Shown here: positions 5,436 through 6,168 of the stretch, piece after piece
Numbering within the stretch: the stretch's first letter is position 1
Layout of the letters: every line of letters begins with the position of its first letter
NCBI RefSeq assembly: GCF_903643065.1
Contig: NZ_CAHJWX010000127.1
Coordinates: 1-6,168 of the forward strand
DNA from: Sphingomonas bacterium
Lineage (GTDB): Bacteria; Pseudomonadota; Alphaproteobacteria; Sphingomonadales; Sphingomonadaceae
Length of the DNA stretch: 6,168 nucleotides
Direction: 5' to 3'
Notes under the pieces: model-generated
Databases searched by the model: none
What the model was told of the DNA's origin: nothing
The model's input: only the letters and a program-made list of their open reading frames with translations
Translations under genes and position numbers: made by a program

Positions 5436-6065
5436 ATGACCACCCCCACGGCCGTCATCTTCGACATCGGCCGTGTCCTTTACCGGTGGGACCCCCGGTT
5501 CCTCTACGAGCGCCTCATCCCGGCGGGCGAGATGCTCGATGCGTTCCTGCGCGACGTCGTCACCATCCCGTGGCACTTCCAGCACGACGCCGGCCGCGAC
5601 TTTGCCGCCACGTCTGCCGAGCTGATCGCCGAGCATCCGCATCACGCCGAGCTGATCCGAGCCTGGGAAACCCGTTTCCTCGACACCATCCCCGGGCCGG
5701 TCGAGGGCATGCCGGCGCTGGTCGACGCGCTGCACGCGGCCGGCGTGCCGCTCTACGCGCTCACCAACTTCTCCCACGAGTTCTGGCCGCCGTTCCGCGC
5801 GCGGGAGGCGGCGATGTTCGACCGCTTCCGCGACATCCTCGTCTCGGGCGAGGAGAAACTGGTCAAGCCCGACCCGGCGATCTACGCCCTCGCGCTCGCG
5901 CGCTTCGGCCTGGAGGCCGCGCGGACCGTGTTCATCGACGACAGCGAGCCCAATGTCGTGGCGGCGGCGAACGCGGGCCTCATCGCACTACACTTCACTG
6001 ACGAACCGACGCTGCGGGGCGAGTTGGAGCGACTGGGACTCCTACGCCCTTCATCCCGGCCTTGA
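5436..6065 (+). CDS. HAD-superfamily hydrolase (HAD-IA type, YihX-like)
   Basis: A 209-aa cytosolic HAD phosphatase-like protein. Motif I is VIFDIGRVL (7-15) with nucleophile Asp10; the usual second Asp at +2 is Gly12, as in the FDLGNV motif of E. coli YihX, a sugar phosphatase. Residues 20 to about 90 form the helical C1 cap. Motif II is LYALTNFS (106-113, Thr110), motif III is KLVKPDPAIY (141-150, Lys144) and motif IV is VFIDDSEPNV (165-174, Asp168 and Asp169). The substrate cannot be read from sequence; it might be a sugar phosphate, or a haloacid by the wider family. I chose the ATG at 5436 because motif I normally sits within about 10 residues of the start; an upstream in-frame TTG at 5418 is less likely. 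Ribosome binding is weak (CTGGGAT). The C-terminal codons (RPSSRP and TGA) lie in a partial copy of a palindromic repeat. Confidence 0.93.
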   Translation: MTTPTAVIFDIGRVLYRWDPRFLYERLIPAGEMLDAFLRDVVTIPWHFQHDAGRDFAATSAELIAEHPHHAELIRAWETRFLDTIPGPVEGMPALVDALHAAGVPLYALTNFSHEFWPPFRAREAAMFDRFRDILVSGEEKLVKPDPAIYALALARFGLEAARTVFIDDSEPNVVAAANAGLIALHFTDEPTLRGELERLGLLRPSSRP

Positions 6066-6068
6066 ACC
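6051..6068 (+). repeat. Partial copy of the palindromic repeat seen at 2770-2788
   Basis: TCATCCCGGCCTTGAACC matches the left unit of the repeat pair at 2770-2788 with few differences, and the 11-mer CCCGGCCTTGA is identical (2775-2785 and 6055-6065). The second half of the expected stem is missing: after CTTGA the sequence runs AACCAAAAACA. It supplies the stop codon of the HAD gene. Confidence 0.5.
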
Positions 6069-6168
6069 AAAAACACGCTTCTTCTACGCGGCGCTAGAGT
6101 CTGAGTCATCTGGGCTGAATCGGTTTGGGATTCCCCTGGTCGAAGAAGTCTGATTCAAGCTGCTGGCC
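6066..6168. other. Lower-GC, non-coding right edge with short inverted repeats; possible mobile-element border
   Basis: Base composition falls to near-even GC after the HAD stop, unlike the rest of the window. Short inverted repeats are visible: CTTCTTC (6078-6084) with GAAGAAG (6142-6148), TGAATC (6116-6121) with GATTCA (6152-6157), and GAATC (6117-6121) with GATTC (6129-6133). No convincing coding frame is present. It could be the leading end of an insertion sequence that continues beyond the window, or an AT-richer regulatory region of the next gene. Confidence 0.35.

Noticed and set aside
4452..5777. Long open frame on the minus strand (441 codons) over the lipoprotein, rpmJ and HAD region
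   Set aside because: It runs antisense to rpmJ and part of the HAD gene and out of frame through the lipoprotein gene. Only its last nine codons were kept, as a possible coupling mini-ORF.
5953..6153. Plus-strand frame of 66 codons spanning the HAD end and the window's right edge
   Set aside because: Most of it overlaps the HAD gene in another frame, and it shows no conserved motif or ribosome binding site.

Overview
This is a GC-rich (roughly 70% by eye) chromosomal window of an ordinary housekeeping kind. It most resembles a sphingomonad (Alphaproteobacteria, Sphingomonas or a close relative). The basis is protein character (short 228-aa GpmA, 41-aa cysteine-free L36, DUF4136-like lipoprotein), the GC bias and the palindromic intergenic repeats. 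The assignment is an inference from recollection of the families, not from a search. I did not find a convincing undescribed system. The most interesting features are in gene junctions and repeats.

Left block (1-1947, all minus strand): gpmA (glycolytic phosphoglycerate mutase) is followed by a gene for an uncharacterised exported protein that starts inside the gpmA stop codon (TGATG). A 186-bp gap with an inverted, hairpin-rich repeat follows, then purE (purine biosynthesis), which runs off the left edge. purK would be the usual next gene, but it is not visible.

Middle block: a dienelactone hydrolase family gene (2016-2738, plus) is divergent from gpmA. It is convergent with a minus-strand cluster read right to left: a glycine-rich lipoprotein (4478-5059), a bacterial cytosolic-carboxypeptidase-like M14 metallopeptidase (3346-4455) and a GNAT acetyltransferase (2879-3334). 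The three are tightly packed and probably one transcript. A 9-codon mini-ORF bridges the first two genes through two ATGA overlaps. The ribosome binding site of the third overlaps the stop codon of the second. The convergent gap 2739-2878 holds three strong hairpins, two of them forming an inverted repeat pair.

Right block (plus strand): rpmJ for the zinc-free form of ribosomal protein L36 (5187-5312), a strong hairpin after it, then a HAD-superfamily hydrolase (5436-6065) whose last codons and stop lie in a partial copy of the repeat seen at 2770-2788. The final 100 bases drop in GC, carry short inverted repeats and encode nothing recognisable; they could be the edge of a mobile element beyond the window.

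Apart from the cotranscribed clusters, the genes do not form a single pathway: glycolysis, purine synthesis, translation and several general hydrolases sit side by side. No gene-free stretch exceeds 300 bases. I saw no tRNA, rRNA, CRISPR array or complete transposase.
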